DNA from: Lucinisca nassula
Taxonomy: Eukaryota > Mollusca > Bivalvia > Lucinida > Lucinidae
DNA: 64,000 bases
NCBI GenBank assembly: GCA_963580285.1
Contig: OY757017.1
Span: 13,156,538-13,220,537 of the forward strand
Direction of reading: 5' to 3'
Both the position numbers and the translations under genes were made by a program. The notes below the pieces were generated by a model, which saw nothing but the letters and a program-made list of their open reading frames with translations, did no database searches and was not told the DNA's origin. Shown piece by piece: positions 52,610 through 63,184 of this stretch (position 1 is its first letter; the number at the start of each line of letters is the position of its first letter).

Positions 52610-52911
52610 TGTTTGTTTGTTTGATTTGAGCTTTAACGTCCCCATCAACACTGTATAGGTCATTTTGTAGATGTTGCTTCCAATTTTGTGGGACTTTTAA
52701 CCGATAATGAGATGAAATGACATCTCAAGCCCTGTCGCCCAATGAAACCAATAGGGTTTATAAGCATGGACTGTCCGACTTGCACGGCTTTGCCTGGGAA
52801 GGCTTAGATGCTCTAAGCGGTTTACCAGTATTCTTGTGCGGCCAGTTTCAGCTCTGTGGAAGCATCATGCAGCCCATCTATTTCTTGAAGCACCAATGAG
52901 CGAGGAGAATA
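52610..52911 (-). mobile_element. SINE-like retroposon M with target duplication
   Basis: Inverted copy flanked by TCATTGCGAG (52600-52609) and TCATTGTGAG (52912-52921), one mismatch. Confidence 0.85.
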
Positions 52912-53189
52912 TCATTGTGAGTCGGAGTGGATGAGTGGAATATTCCAGCACTGTATACAGTAATCCCGCCGCAATTGTTTTTTTAACCCGTGCATCCCCC
53001 ACTGCATGGGGCATGATGAAAAGGATTAAATCTGAGATGACCACGACTACCGCAGATTTGCGCTTATCAGGGAAGGGTCGCCAAGTAATCACCGTTTTTC
53101 GGTGGCATTATTACTAACATAAAATTTATTGTCAGACTTATATGTCTTCAACTTTCAATCCAATTCTCTCATAATGCTTACAAGATATA

Positions 53190-53550
53190 TAGAGGATCTT
53201 ACATGAGTGTTCATGTATTATTGAATTTATTAAACTCGTTGAAGAAAAGGGATAAAATGCGAGGCTCTGCCGAGCATTTTATCCCTTTTCCTCAATGAGT
53301 TTAATAAATTCAATAATACATGAGCACGAATGCAAGATTCTATTTATCATATGACATTTAAAAAGCATATTATTCACGATTGTTTACAAAAATATCAATA
53401 TTCCGCCTTAATAAACACGACGTCGTTAAGGACATCGTACATGTAACGTTACGGGACGTATCTAGCTAATTTGCATATTTAATCCACTAGTGGACTATCG
53501 AAAATATTACATGGCGTTATTACCCTCTCAGACGCGACGTCGTATGATAA
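53190..53550 (-). mobile_element. Hairpin-ended MITE K, inverted copy
   Basis: Reverse of 15352-15713: hairpin arms GTATTATTGAATTTATTAAA with loop GCGAGGCTCTGCCGAGC, then ATTTATCATATGACA ... GACGTCGTATGATAA. Ends ~20 bases before the donor of the exon at 53570. Confidence 0.88.
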
Positions 53551-53569
53551 AGAAATTTTAAAAACTTAC

Positions 53570-53688
53570 CTGTACTTGAGTTATAGTACATCCCTCCTGT
53601 ACCACCTGTGCAGACTGGTTTAGAACAGCACTCACCGGCAGGCTTCTGTAAGGTGCAGCCTGCAGGTAGATTGGACCATAATGGACAT
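53570..53688 (-). CDS. VWC-domain protein, exon (second half of VWC 1)
   Basis: 119 bases, acceptor TTTCAG (AG at 53690-53689), donor GTAAGT. It encodes CPLWSNLPAGC, KPAGECCSKPVC and a GGTGGMYYNSSTG linker. With the exon at 62760 it gives the ten cysteines of one VWC module. Paralogous to the last exon (both CxxWSNL, then C, CCSKP, C). The flanking exons' phases fit exactly. Confidence 0.92.
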
Positions 53689-53794
53689 CTGAAATATTGA
53701 AAGGAATGTCGTAAACACTGGGTGTTTCTGCACAAGTCCTAAGCAATCTTCAGTGGAAATGAATACATGTATATTATCAAAGGAGATATAGAGG

Positions 53795-54222
53795 AACTTA
53801 CACAAGTGGTCATTTCATATGAAATTTATGAAACGAGCTCATCATTTCATATGAAATTTATGAAACAAGCTCATCATTTCATATGAAATTTATGAAACGA
53901 GCTCGTCATTTCATATGAAATTTATGAAACGAGCTCGTCATTTCATATGAAATTTATGAAACGAGCCTTTGGCTCATTTCATAAAGTTCATATGAAATGA
54001 CCAAGGCTCGTTTCATATTTCATATGAAATGACCATGAGTGTATGATTCGGTTTATCATATGACAACTGTAAATTGGATTTTATCGCCTTTAAATTTGAC
54101 AATTTTTTCCACAAAAAAATGCATGGTTGACATCTACATCATCATGACGCTACTTAATCCAGTCATAGTGTTATTACGCATGTGGTCATGTGATTTTTAT
54201 TACATGACGTCATATGATAAGA
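53795..54222. mobile_element. Hairpin-ended MITE J, sister of K
   Basis: Left part is a large hairpin built from ~36-base repeats of CATTTCATATGAAATTTATG and CGAGCTCGTC (53806-54030). The right part starts TTTATCATATGACA and ends ATGACGTCATATGATAAGAC, the same body ends as K. The hairpin sequence is unrelated to that of K. Confidence 0.8.
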
Positions 54223-54327
54223 CTTGTTCCAAAATATTTAGTCTCTCTTATTGTTAATACCTGCTGCCTTTTGCCATTTTCTCCGAAAATAAACCTTACT
54301 ATAAATCAAGCAGAGATAACTCGTTCA

Positions 54328-54553
54328 CGGGCCTCCGTGGCCTAATGGATAAGAGCGCTGTCTCTTAGACATTAGGTCTCTCACCGCCGTGGGTTCGAGC
54401 CTCGCTCTGGTCATGTGTGAGACGTCAAGTTCTGCAACGGAAGGTCAGCTGGTTTTTCTCCGGGTACTCCGGTTTTCGCCCACCTATGATTAACGATCGG
54501 CTTGATATGAGTGAAATAATCTTGAAAGGGCCCTAAAACCAAAATAAAAAAAA
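54328..54553 (+). mobile_element. tRNA-headed SINE with perfect 14-bp target duplication
   Basis: Flanked by AGATAACTCGTTCA at 54314-54327 and 54554-54567. Head GGCCTCCGTGGCCTAATGG with box B GGGTTCGAGCC. The core TTTCTCCGGGTACTCCGG resembles conserved metazoan SINE cores. A-rich tail. Recent insertion in a VWC-gene intron. Confidence 0.93.
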
Positions 54554-54654
54554 AGATAACTCGTTCATACATATTTTGTCTTCTTTAATAAAATGGATCT
54601 ACTCTCAAAGGTAATAATTTGATTCTGAGGAAAAAATGTTTTCCTTTAACCCTT

Positions 54655-54860
54655 ATCCCGCTGAATAATTAATTTAGCCACACCCATTTCTGACTTTGAA
54701 CCAATCAGATTATTTGATGTAATTCATCCCTACAAATTCATAAACTGAATGTCAAACAGTGTAGATCCTGATCAGATGACTTCTTCAGAAGCCATCTGAT
54801 CTGGATCCACACTGTTTGCAAAGATAGAGGTTGTCGTGAACAGCAAGATAAGGGTTAAGA
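54655..54860. mobile_element. Hairpin element C1
   Basis: From AACCCTTATCCCGCTG to AACAGCAAGATAAGGGTT. Hairpin CAAACAGTGTAGATCCTGAT facing ATCTGGATCCACACTGTTTG with a CTTCTTCAGAAG centre. Confidence 0.88.
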
Positions 54861-54894
54861 AGGTCTTTTTTTCAGCAAAATACAATTTACCATA

Positions 54895-55580
54895 CATCAT
54901 GTTAACAAGTCCGTTAAATGAAGACCCCTCTCAACCCACTTTATATAGAGAAAAGTGTGGTTTATTGCGGTATTCATTATTTTCCTTATTTTTGTTCAAA
55001 AATATAGATTGTGGGTACTCGTTAGAACTGCCTCATTAGGCAGTTCTAACAAGCACTCACAATCTATATAGAACGGCCTCATTAGGCGGTTCTAACAAGC
55101 ACTCACAATCTATATAGAACGGCCTCATTAGGCAGTTCTAACAAGCACTCACAATCTATATAGAACGGCCTCATTAGGCGGTTCTAACAAGCACTCACAA
55201 TCTATATAGAACGGCCTCATTAGGCGGTTCTAACAAGCACTCACAATCTATATAGAACGGCCTCGTTAGGCGGTTCTAACAAGCACTCACAATCTATATA
55301 GAACGGCCACGTTAGGCGGTTCTAACAAGCACTCACAATCTATATAGAACGACCTCATTAGGCGGTTCTAACAAGCACTCACAATCCATATAGAACGACC
55401 TCATTAGGCGGTTCTAACAAGCACTCATAATCTATATAGAACAGCCTCATTAGGCGGTTCTAACAAGCACTCACAATCTATATAGAACGGCCTCATTAGG
55501 CAGTTCTAATGAGCACTCACAATCTATATTTGGACGAGAAATAAGAAAAATATCTAACATTTTCATCTGAAAAATATTTC
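54895..55580. repeat. MITE family B with tenfold amplified half-core
   Basis: Left end CATCATGTTAACAAGTCCG, one complete core, then ten further ~46-base units (TATATAGAACGGCCTCATTA, GGCGGTTCTAACAAGCACTC). The right end was displaced by element Q and reappears at 56262-56293. Confidence 0.88.
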
Positions 55581-55599
55581 TTCTAGAGACAAGATAGAC

Positions 55600-56262
55600 A
55601 CCATTTTCTTGCACACCAGAAAAGCAAATCTGTGATTTTACCCTGGGATAGAAATTTAAATCCTGACCCTTGTGTTCCGACCCAAAATGGAATATAATCG
55701 CATGTTTGATAAATGCACTGGTTGATTACGACCTCGTATGGGCCGTCGTTAAGAAATGGAAGGTATGCAAGAAAAAGAATCCAACATGGGTGTGAGGGAT
55801 GGATCCATCCACCCCTCACACCCATATAAAATTCTTATATTCTTGCACACCAGACAAGGAAATCCGTGATTTTACCCTGGGATAGAAATTTATGTTCTGA
55901 CCCTAGTGTTCCAACCCAAAATCGAATATAATCGCATGTTTGATAAATGCACTGGTTGATTACGACCTCATATACGCTGTCATTAAGGTTGACGTCACAG
56001 CAACATCATTAAACATTCCTGAAGTGTCAACACAATATGGCGGATGTTGGTAACCGAAGTGACTGCAGCATTAAAAATCCGCTTTAAGAAATGGAAGGTA
56101 TACAAGAAAAAGAATCCAATATGGGTGTGAGGGGTGGATAGACAAATTCGTCCCTCGGGGATCACTGTCCGGCATCACTCGGCAAGCCTCGTGATGCCGG
56201 ACAGTGTCCCTCGAGACGGATTTTTCCATCCACCCCTCACACCCATAAAAGATTCTTATATT
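55600..56262 (+). mobile_element. Element Q, tandem 1.5 copies
   Basis: A deleted copy (55600-55840) joined to a full one (55841-56262), both starting CACACCAGA and ending CACACCCATA...AGATTCTTATAT. The full copy has the terminal hairpin CCGTCCCTCGGGGATCACTG and complement. Inserted in the family B element above. Confidence 0.82.
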
Positions 56263-56293
56263 AGCGCACATGTACAGGTGTGTTATCGTAATG
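56263..56293. repeat. Displaced right end of the B element
   Basis: GTACAGGTGTGTTATCGTAATG matches the B terminus. Confidence 0.7.
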
Positions 56294-56461
56294 ACACAAG
56301 CACCTATTGTTAATACGGTACCTGCTGCCTTTTACTTTCAGATTATAATTGCATGCTCTAAATTTACTGAATAGTGAGGGTGCTGCTACAGACTATTTGC
56401 AGGCCTCCTAGTGGCCTACTTTGAAAATACAGGTTTTTAAATAGATTCTTCTTACTCAAAA

Positions 56462-57132
56462 CATCAGGTAAACAAGTCTGTGAAATGAACACTCCTCTAA
56501 ACCCCACTTTGTATAGAGAAAACTGGAGTTAACATGGTTAGATATTATTTTCCTTATGTCTGCTCAAAGACATAGATGATGGGTACTCGTTAGAAGCCGG
56601 TTCTAGCGAGCACCCACTGCCTATGTTTGAAGTGTAGCTAAGAAAAATATTAAAAATTTTCATCAGAAAAAATGACCTTTTTCGAGGTATGGAAGAATAA
56701 AAGAATTTTATATGGGTGTGACGGTTGGATAAAAAAATCCGTCCCGAGGATCACTGTCTGGCATCGGAACCCCAAGGGACGGATTCTTCTATCCATCCTT
56801 CAGACCCATATTGGATTCTTTTTCTTGCATACCTTCCATTTCTTAGTGCGGATTATAAATGCTGCAGTCACTTTGGTTACCAACGTCTGCCATATTATGT
56901 TGACACTGCAGGAATATTTAGTGACGTCACGTAACGTGCTGAGAGGTCAACCTTAACGACGGCGCATACAAGGTCCTAATCAACCAGTGCAAATATCAAA
57001 CACGCGATTATATTCGATTTGGGGTCGGAACACCAGGATCAGATTATAAATTTCTATCCCAGGGTAAAATCACAGATTTCCTTGTCTGGTGTGCAAGAAT
57101 GCACTATATTGAACTGATGTGTTATTGTAATG
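56462..57132. repeat. MITE family B split by inverted element Q
   Basis: Left end CATCAGGTAAACAAGTCTG; reduced core near 56575-56625 (GTTAGAAGCCGGTTCTAGCG). Q occupies 56697-57100; right end TGCACTATATTGAACTGATG...TTGTAATG. Confidence 0.8.
56697..57100 (-). mobile_element. Element Q, inverted copy
   Basis: Complement of Q: TTATATGGGTGTGACGG at the left, GATTTCCTTGTCTGGTGTGC at the right. The AAGAA before the left end and at the right end may be a short duplication. Its terminal hairpin is shortened. Confidence 0.82.
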
Positions 57133-57427
57133 ATGTAGGTTATTAAGATGTTTTTCAATAAAAAATGTAGGTCAAAAAAAAGGTTCTTCCAAACTCACAT
57201 AAAGATTTAAAACTCAAGAAAAAAATATTTGATGAATTTTTGTGCCAGATAAAAGTGATCTGAATTTTACAAAGTCTGAGCAAGCGAAATGAGAGTGGGA
57301 AAAATGACAATTTCTTAACACTTTTCATCACTTTTTTGGGATAGAAGGGAATTTTGAAGGAAAGATCGAGTTGATGAAATATATAGTTATTTTAAATGAA
57401 AATACAAGCTTTTTATAGGTTCTAGTA
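57133..57427. other. No recognisable feature
   Basis: AT-rich intron sequence; nothing identified. Confidence 0.4.
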
Positions 57428-57700
57428 ATGTTTAATTTAAACCCCCAAGTGGAATTCTTTTCACTGAGCGTTCCAAGGTGGTTCTTCTGTCGTGGTGGCT
57501 TGTCTTTGTGTGGGTGTATCGCTTATATTATTTTGTTTTGGATAGCCAATTAGCTATTTTGTAGGTTTGGCTTTCCGCTATTGATGTTTCCATTAGGGTC
57601 TAGTTGTTTCATGTTTGTGTTTCTTTCCCTTTGGTATCTCTTATAGGAGCTGTGGGTTAATTGTATCGATTCCTGATCATTGCATTCACTTCTATTTTTA
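57428..57700 (+). repeat. Repeat N, partial
   Basis: AACCCCCAAGTGGAATTCTT, TTTCACTGAGCGTTCCAAGG, GATTCCTGATCATTGC. Confidence 0.78.
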
Positions 57701-57993
57701 ATGTACAAAAAAAAGGTTTTATAGGTCTGACACAAACTTATCTGTTATTATAGGTTTTATAGGTTTTGGTAGGAGGCCTGTTTTTTTTTAAAGTTCATTG
57801 AACCGTGAAATATGGATCAATGCTCACCATGGGCAGGATTGCCACTATCTGATCAAATCTAATTTCCCTGACTTTTCCCTGACTTACTTCACTAATGAAA
57901 ATGCCAAAATCAGATGCCCTAGTCAATCCTGCATAAACAACATTCCCTAGACTTTCCTTGATGGTTGAAAATAATAATTTAACATACTTTTAA

Positions 57994-58534
57994 AGGTGCA
58001 TTATTGAGCTACCGGGTCTCAATTTTTTTTCTTCTGGTTTTTATTTTCAATACGTACTCCTTTGTCATGTGTACACTTTCGGAGCCAAATACAGCTTCAG
58101 AACTTTGAGAAAATGGTCGTTTTCATTCGTGTTTACCCTAAGCTTTGAACATATGTTCGGAATTTCTGTTCTAAAAATAAATCTGTCACTTTACACATAC
58201 ATGGCGACAGTATCGTCTCTGAGTGTCGTTACTTATGACATGGTATTCAGCGTCATATTTCTTCCGATTCAGGCATGGCCTAAGCAAACAAGGCCAAAAA
58301 TGAACGTCGCATAACGTCATATATGGGGATTCTATTTTTGTCACGAACTAAAAATAGATCTAACTAGTGTGCGAAACCTAGTTAGGGAATCCCTCTCAAA
58401 CTCGTTTACCTGTCATCATAATTGTTCGCATTTTTGCATAAAATGCATTCATTTTTATTGTTTTAAAGAAAAATACCGGCTATATGTATTTCATTTTTGG
58501 AAGCATTTTTTCCAGATAGCTCAATAATGCACCT
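57994..58534. mobile_element. 541-bp element flanked by TTAA
   Basis: Inverted ends AGGTGCATTATTGAGCTA and TAGCTCAATAATGCACCT, with TTAA at 57990-57993 and 58535-58538. TTAA targets are typical of piggyBac-type elements, though the terminal bases do not match the usual CCC start. An 81-codon frame inside has no recognisable motif. Confidence 0.85.
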
Positions 58535-58538
58535 TTAA

Positions 58539-58794
58539 GGGGAATTGCCACACCTTCAGGGAAGGCAACTCATGCAGAAGTATTTCTATCTCCCATATCA
58601 ATAGGGGTCAACTTTTAAAGGAGCAAATTCTTTCCTTTAAGAGTAGACCCCTTTTTAGTGGGACTGAGCCTATAGAAAAGTAAACAGGAAGTCCTGAAAG
58701 TTGTCTCCATTTGAAAAATGAATGCCTGATGCTGACCCCAGCAGGTATTGAATCTGCAACCTCCTGATCTTACCTTCTGAGGCCGGCTGAAGGT
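58539..58794. other. Spacer with a tRNA-SINE head fragment
   Basis: AGCAGGTATTGAATCTGCAA and CCTCCTGATC near 58740-58770 match the head of the SINE at 44559. The rest is unassigned. Confidence 0.5.
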
Positions 58795-59060
58795 GGTGTG
58801 TTTGTTTGATTGAATTGAGTTTTAATATCAACACAATTTATGGCATTTTGTAGACAATGCTTCCAATTTTGTGGAACTTTTACCCGAAACTGTGATGAAA
58901 TGACATCTCAAGTCATGTCAATCAATGAAATCGAAAGTGTTTATTTTCATGGATGGTCCAACTTGCACCACTTTTCCTGGGCAGGCTTAGACCTCCTAGG
59001 TGGTTTACCAGTACTTATGTGCGGTCAGTTTCAGCTCTGCATGGAACACGCACCCAACAT
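58795..59060 (-). mobile_element. SINE-like retroposon M, old copy
   Basis: TTTGTTTGATTGAATTGAG, TTTTGTGGAACTTTTACCCG and GTGCGGTCAGTTTCAGCTCT; more diverged than other copies. Confidence 0.7.
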
Positions 59061-59645
59061 ACATGGACTAGTCACTACATATACTGTAAGTGATACTATT
59101 TATCGGAAAAATGCTGTCGTGGCTGAGCCTTAAAATTTTGCAAAATACAGCTTCATTGGTGCATATAACTCTTATTTTAATAAATTTGACTCATTTTATT
59201 TTAAAAAGCAATACTTGAATGTATTGCTTGTAGAAATGTAACATTGTTTTAATGAAAAGTTCAACAGTTTTTGTAAATTTTAACGAGAAACATAGGTACC
59301 TAATATAGGTGTTTTCAGCACTTTTGGCATAAATTTTTCAAGTTTAGAGGTTTTAAGCCGCATTCAACTGTATCAAAATTGACAACTAACATTTAGTTAT
59401 TGACAAAATTAATTTTTGTTGACTATAATTAATTAAAATAGCTGTAAAATCAAGACATGACAACATATTTTCCCAACTCGGTCGGTTACTAGCCCGTGCA
59501 TATTGGGTCCGAGCATGCAAGCATCATGCAGCCTGATCTATATCTCCTAGCCCGGTTGGGCGGGGGCCTCTGAGGCAGGTGTGGTAGAAACAGGAAAGCT
59601 TGGGTTGACCATATCTTGAGATTGTAGCTCTCCTTAGGTTTTTCT
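59061..59645. other. Mostly unassigned, M head fragment at the end
   Basis: AT-rich. Around 59510-59575 a short M head piece (CATGCAAGCATCATGCAGCC) is present. Confidence 0.4.
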
Positions 59646-59649
59646 TTTA

Positions 59650-59740
59650 ACCCTACCTTATCGTGCAGAATATTTAAATTTGCCACACCCATTTCTGACT
59701 ATCAACCAATCAAATTACTTGAAATATTATAGTCATTTAA
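59650..59740. repeat. Hairpin element C1, left part
   Basis: ACCCTACCTTATCGTGC, GCCACACCCATTTCTGACTA and AACCAATCAAATTACTTGA match C1 up to the insertion point. The rest is at 62620-62740. Confidence 0.82.
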
Positions 59741-62619
59741 AGGGGGAGTTCCAGCCTATAGTTAATTTCCATAGGGTTCTGCCCACGCACAGATTTGCAT
59801 GATATTTTGCATAATTAATGCCTGGTAAATGACTATTCATTATTTAGCTATTTCACTCTTATATCTGTTTTCATTATAAATCTGCAATGTTTTGTTTATT
59901 TCCACATCTGAAAATAGGGGTACCCTCAAGCAAGTGTATATATACACAACAACTTCTTATGTTTTGGAGTTATTTTGTCCGCAGGCATCGCTGTAGTCAT
60001 TTGTGATTATTTTTGTATCACATTTGCTATTGTTCAGTTGAAGTTCCATAGACCATGATCAATTTCATATGGAGCAGGCCCCAGATTTCACAACCATAAA
60101 ATCTTTTGGAGTATGTTTGACTTTTAATTTCACATTGTTGCAGTTCTTGTCACCCCATCATTTTAATATGAAAATTGCCCATATATGTGTTGAACATTTT
60201 ATCAAACTTTCTTGAAAATCTGAGACCGGTAACATACTGCATTTGAACATTGAATAGTAGTGGTCAGATTTTAATTTTTTTTCAAACCATTTGTAGATAT
60301 GGTATAACATTTTCAATTGAGAAATTGTTCGCCAATATATATATACACATGAATATATGTACGTTTAACCCTTGATTGTATAATATGAGCTCATTAAATC
60401 AGCATTTGTATCAGATTTGGTACCCTGGGAACACCAAAAACACAATTCATTTTGAGCGTTCATTAACAATTCTATCGGATTTTATTAAAAAAATATATTT
60501 CATTTCTTAACAGGCGTTTTTGCATTTAAAGTAATCTTAAAGCCTGCTGAAGCTTATTATGACAAAGATTGTTGAAATGGCAAGTAAAATAGAAGGTTCT
60601 GTAAACCAGACAATTTCGCTTGACTCTCTGAACTGAAGCAGTCTACTTAAAAAGTTTGAAAAGTCTGATTGTCATACCTGAGTTTGAAAAGTCTGATTGT
60701 CATACCTGAATGGCACAGCTTGCTTGAATGGCCAATAGTAATGATGTTTATTATGGTTGAGCCAGGTATGTCATAACACCACAGACAATATTTTCTGATC
60801 GTTTGGCTCCTTGTATACACAGATTACTGTAGACAAAATGGAAACACAACTGTGTTGGCTCTTTTGTCACTCTAACAATGCCTCCGCAAAATCTGAACTA
60901 AAGCACAAACAAATGTCGCCAGCGGTGTAAATCAGTGTCAAAAAGTTATATTCTTAAATATGACGAGCAAAGGATATATTTGCTATCAGTATTATAGAAA
61001 AATATAAAGCCAACTGTAGATTTTGGCTCAGAAATATGCTAATTGTACAGCTAAAAGCTGATTTACGCCATTTGTAAAAATTGATGAATACAGAGCTAGA
61101 AAACTTAACATAGATGGCAAGTACTGCATAGAGATTACTATAAATGCGAATTGTATTACAACAACTAAATATAAGCTATCAAATGAATTAGTTACAGCAA
61201 CTTGCCTTCCATCTATTTCATTTAGGGAAGTGTATACCAAATGACCCAATGTCAATTTTACAACTAGTTACAGTGTGATTAGCTCTACATTTATTTTGGA
61301 GACAAGGACACTGTAGCTTACACATTTGCAGATGCTATAATGAACCTGGAAAAAATGCAGAAAATGATCTCACAAAACCTTTGTAGGGGGAGCGGAGTGT
61401 GAGTCTCTTTGACCAAGTGATGTAAAAAAAAATTACCAACACATGGACCGATCAATCATTAGAAAAAAAAATCGAAAAACCAGTCTGTTCCTTCACAGTT
61501 GGCAATTTATTGGTTACTGTTTTATTTTAAAGAAGAAAATGACAACAACAAAAATAATTAAAGAAAGAAATAGGAATATGAAAGTAATTTATTAAGCAGA
61601 TTCAATAGGTCATTGCGTATTACTGACATCAAGTGTCCTTGTATTGCAGGGTTTAAAAATATACAGAAAGACCAAATAAAACAGGGTAAAAGATCCACAC
61701 TGTCTTAGTCTTATTGTGCCATAATGTAATATTTTCAGGATTATCATTTTTGCAATACTGTCAACATTAACATTCATTATGAACAGTACATGAATGTATT
61801 TTATTTTTTCTCTTTAAAATGTTTGGATTGAACTTGTATACTTTGCTAATGTATGTTCTCATTTACTTTTTAAAAGTCAAACTAAAATTCCTGTCTGTAA
61901 ACAGTCTTTTTTTATTTATTTTTTTTTTTTGGGGGGGGGGGGGGGGGTTGCCGGGTTGTGTGTGGCCGGGTGGGTGGGAGAGGTTTTATTACATAAATGT
62001 CTATGCTAAGCTTTGTGTGATAAGGTGGCACTAATTGGTCATTAAAAACACAATAAAACTACACTTTCAGGAAATCTTGTCCTCTTATATAGCAAATGAT
62101 TTTAGCACAAAAATAGACCTGAACCCATATCTAGCAATCAAAAACAATGTTACCGGTTTCTGACTTTTTTTTTAATTTGTTTGCTATACAGAGGATATAT
62201 GTGGCCTATTTTATATGCAATATCTTTGGGTGACAAGATCAGTAACACCTCTAATTCTTATGATGAAAATCTCATTTTTTATCAATTTTCATGAAAAGTA
62301 GAAGAAATTTTGTAAATAAATTTATCAGAAAAATTAAAAGACAAAGACACATTTACATTCTTTGTGTTAGATTAATCCTTATTGAGTTCTGTTGCCAATC
62401 AAAGCAACAAAATTTGAAAATAATCATACCTATTGATTTAAGACTGAAAAGTTCACAGGTGTGTATGACCTCTACAGGGGACTACCCCAGGGATCTCTCC
62501 TGAGGCCTAAAGTAATGTATCAAATGAAACAAAGTTATATATATAGTTGATAGTCCTCAAGTAAACAACAACTGAAGTTTCAAGAAAATCTGTGCGTGGG
62601 CAGATTTGGAACTCCCCCT
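59741..62619. mobile_element. 2.9-kb TIR element inserted in C1
   Basis: Inverted ends AGGGGGAGTTCCA (59741) and TGGAACTCCCCCT (62619), then TGCCCACGCACAGATTT and complement a little inside (offset by ~26 bases on the left). TTAA precedes the left end; TTGC follows the right end, so a decayed TTAA target is possible. No frame longer than 75 codons, hence non-autonomous. A G-run near 61930. A direct doubling of GTTTGAAAAGTCTGATTGTC lies near 60650-60700. Confidence 0.8.
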
Positions 62620-62740
62620 TTGCAAACTGAATGACAAACAGTGTAGATCCAGATAAGATGGCTTCTTCAGAAGCCATCTGATCTGGATTTTCACTGTTTG
62701 CAAAGGTAGGAGTTGTCGTGAACAACATGATAAGGTTTAA
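62620..62740. repeat. Hairpin element C1, right part
   Basis: ACTGAATGACAAACAGTGTA, hairpin GATGGCTTCTTCAGAAGCC, and end TCGTGAACAACATGATAAGG. Confidence 0.85.
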
Positions 62741-62759
62741 ATATTTGGGCTCTACTCAC

Positions 62760-62877
62760 AGATCCCGACACCTGTAGAATCCTGTTTTACCATCTTCACA
62801 AGTACAGTTGTACTGGCAGCCATCTTGCCAGGTCTGACCCTCGTTGTAAAGTTTTCCTTTGTAATAACATATGCTGG
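62760..62877 (-). CDS. VWC-domain protein, exon (first half of VWC 1)
   Basis: 118 bases, acceptor TTTCAG (AG at 62879-62878), donor GTGAGT. It encodes SICYYKGKLYNEGQTWQDG then CQYNCTCEDGKTGFYRCRDL: five cysteines in VWC spacing. Splicing to 53688 completes a Leu codon and the module. The preceding exon must end with one base of a split codon and is not in the window. The protein is expected to be secreted, but the signal peptide is out of view. Confidence 0.92.
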
Positions 62878-62939
62878 CTGAAAAGACAGATGCATACACT
62901 TGCATGATAAAGTTGAACTCAAAGTCACACCTTTGTAAC

Positions 62940-63179
62940 CATTACCAAAATAGGCCTATTCAAATACATTGTAAATTTTGTTGCGGAAAAACGAACATTT
63001 TCAGGGGAAAATCTTATTTCTCCACAAAACCTAGAGTGAGGTGGTTCTAAGGAGTACCTACAATCTATGTTTCAGAGCAGAAATAAAAAAAAATAAGGCT
63101 TACCCCTATAAACCCCAGTTTTTACTCTATAAAAGTGGGGTTCAAGGGGGTTAGAATTATATAGGCTATTTTCGTCATG
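62940..63179. repeat. MITE family A with deleted left core arm
   Basis: CATTACCAAAATAGGCC to ATATAGGCTATTTTCGTCATG. Only GAGGTGGTTCTAAGGAG remains of the core. Confidence 0.75.
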
Positions 63180-63184
63180 CCATG

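Noticed and set aside
54328..54410. Functional tRNA gene
   Set aside because: It is the head of a SINE bounded by a 14-bp target duplication.
55020..55540. CRISPR-like array of regular ~46-base units
   Set aside because: Units are contiguous and nearly identical without unique spacers, and they derive from half of a MITE hairpin in eukaryotic DNA.
58069..58314. 81-codon frame inside the TTAA element
   Set aside because: No recognisable transposase motif and no supporting start or promoter context; the element is too short to be autonomous.
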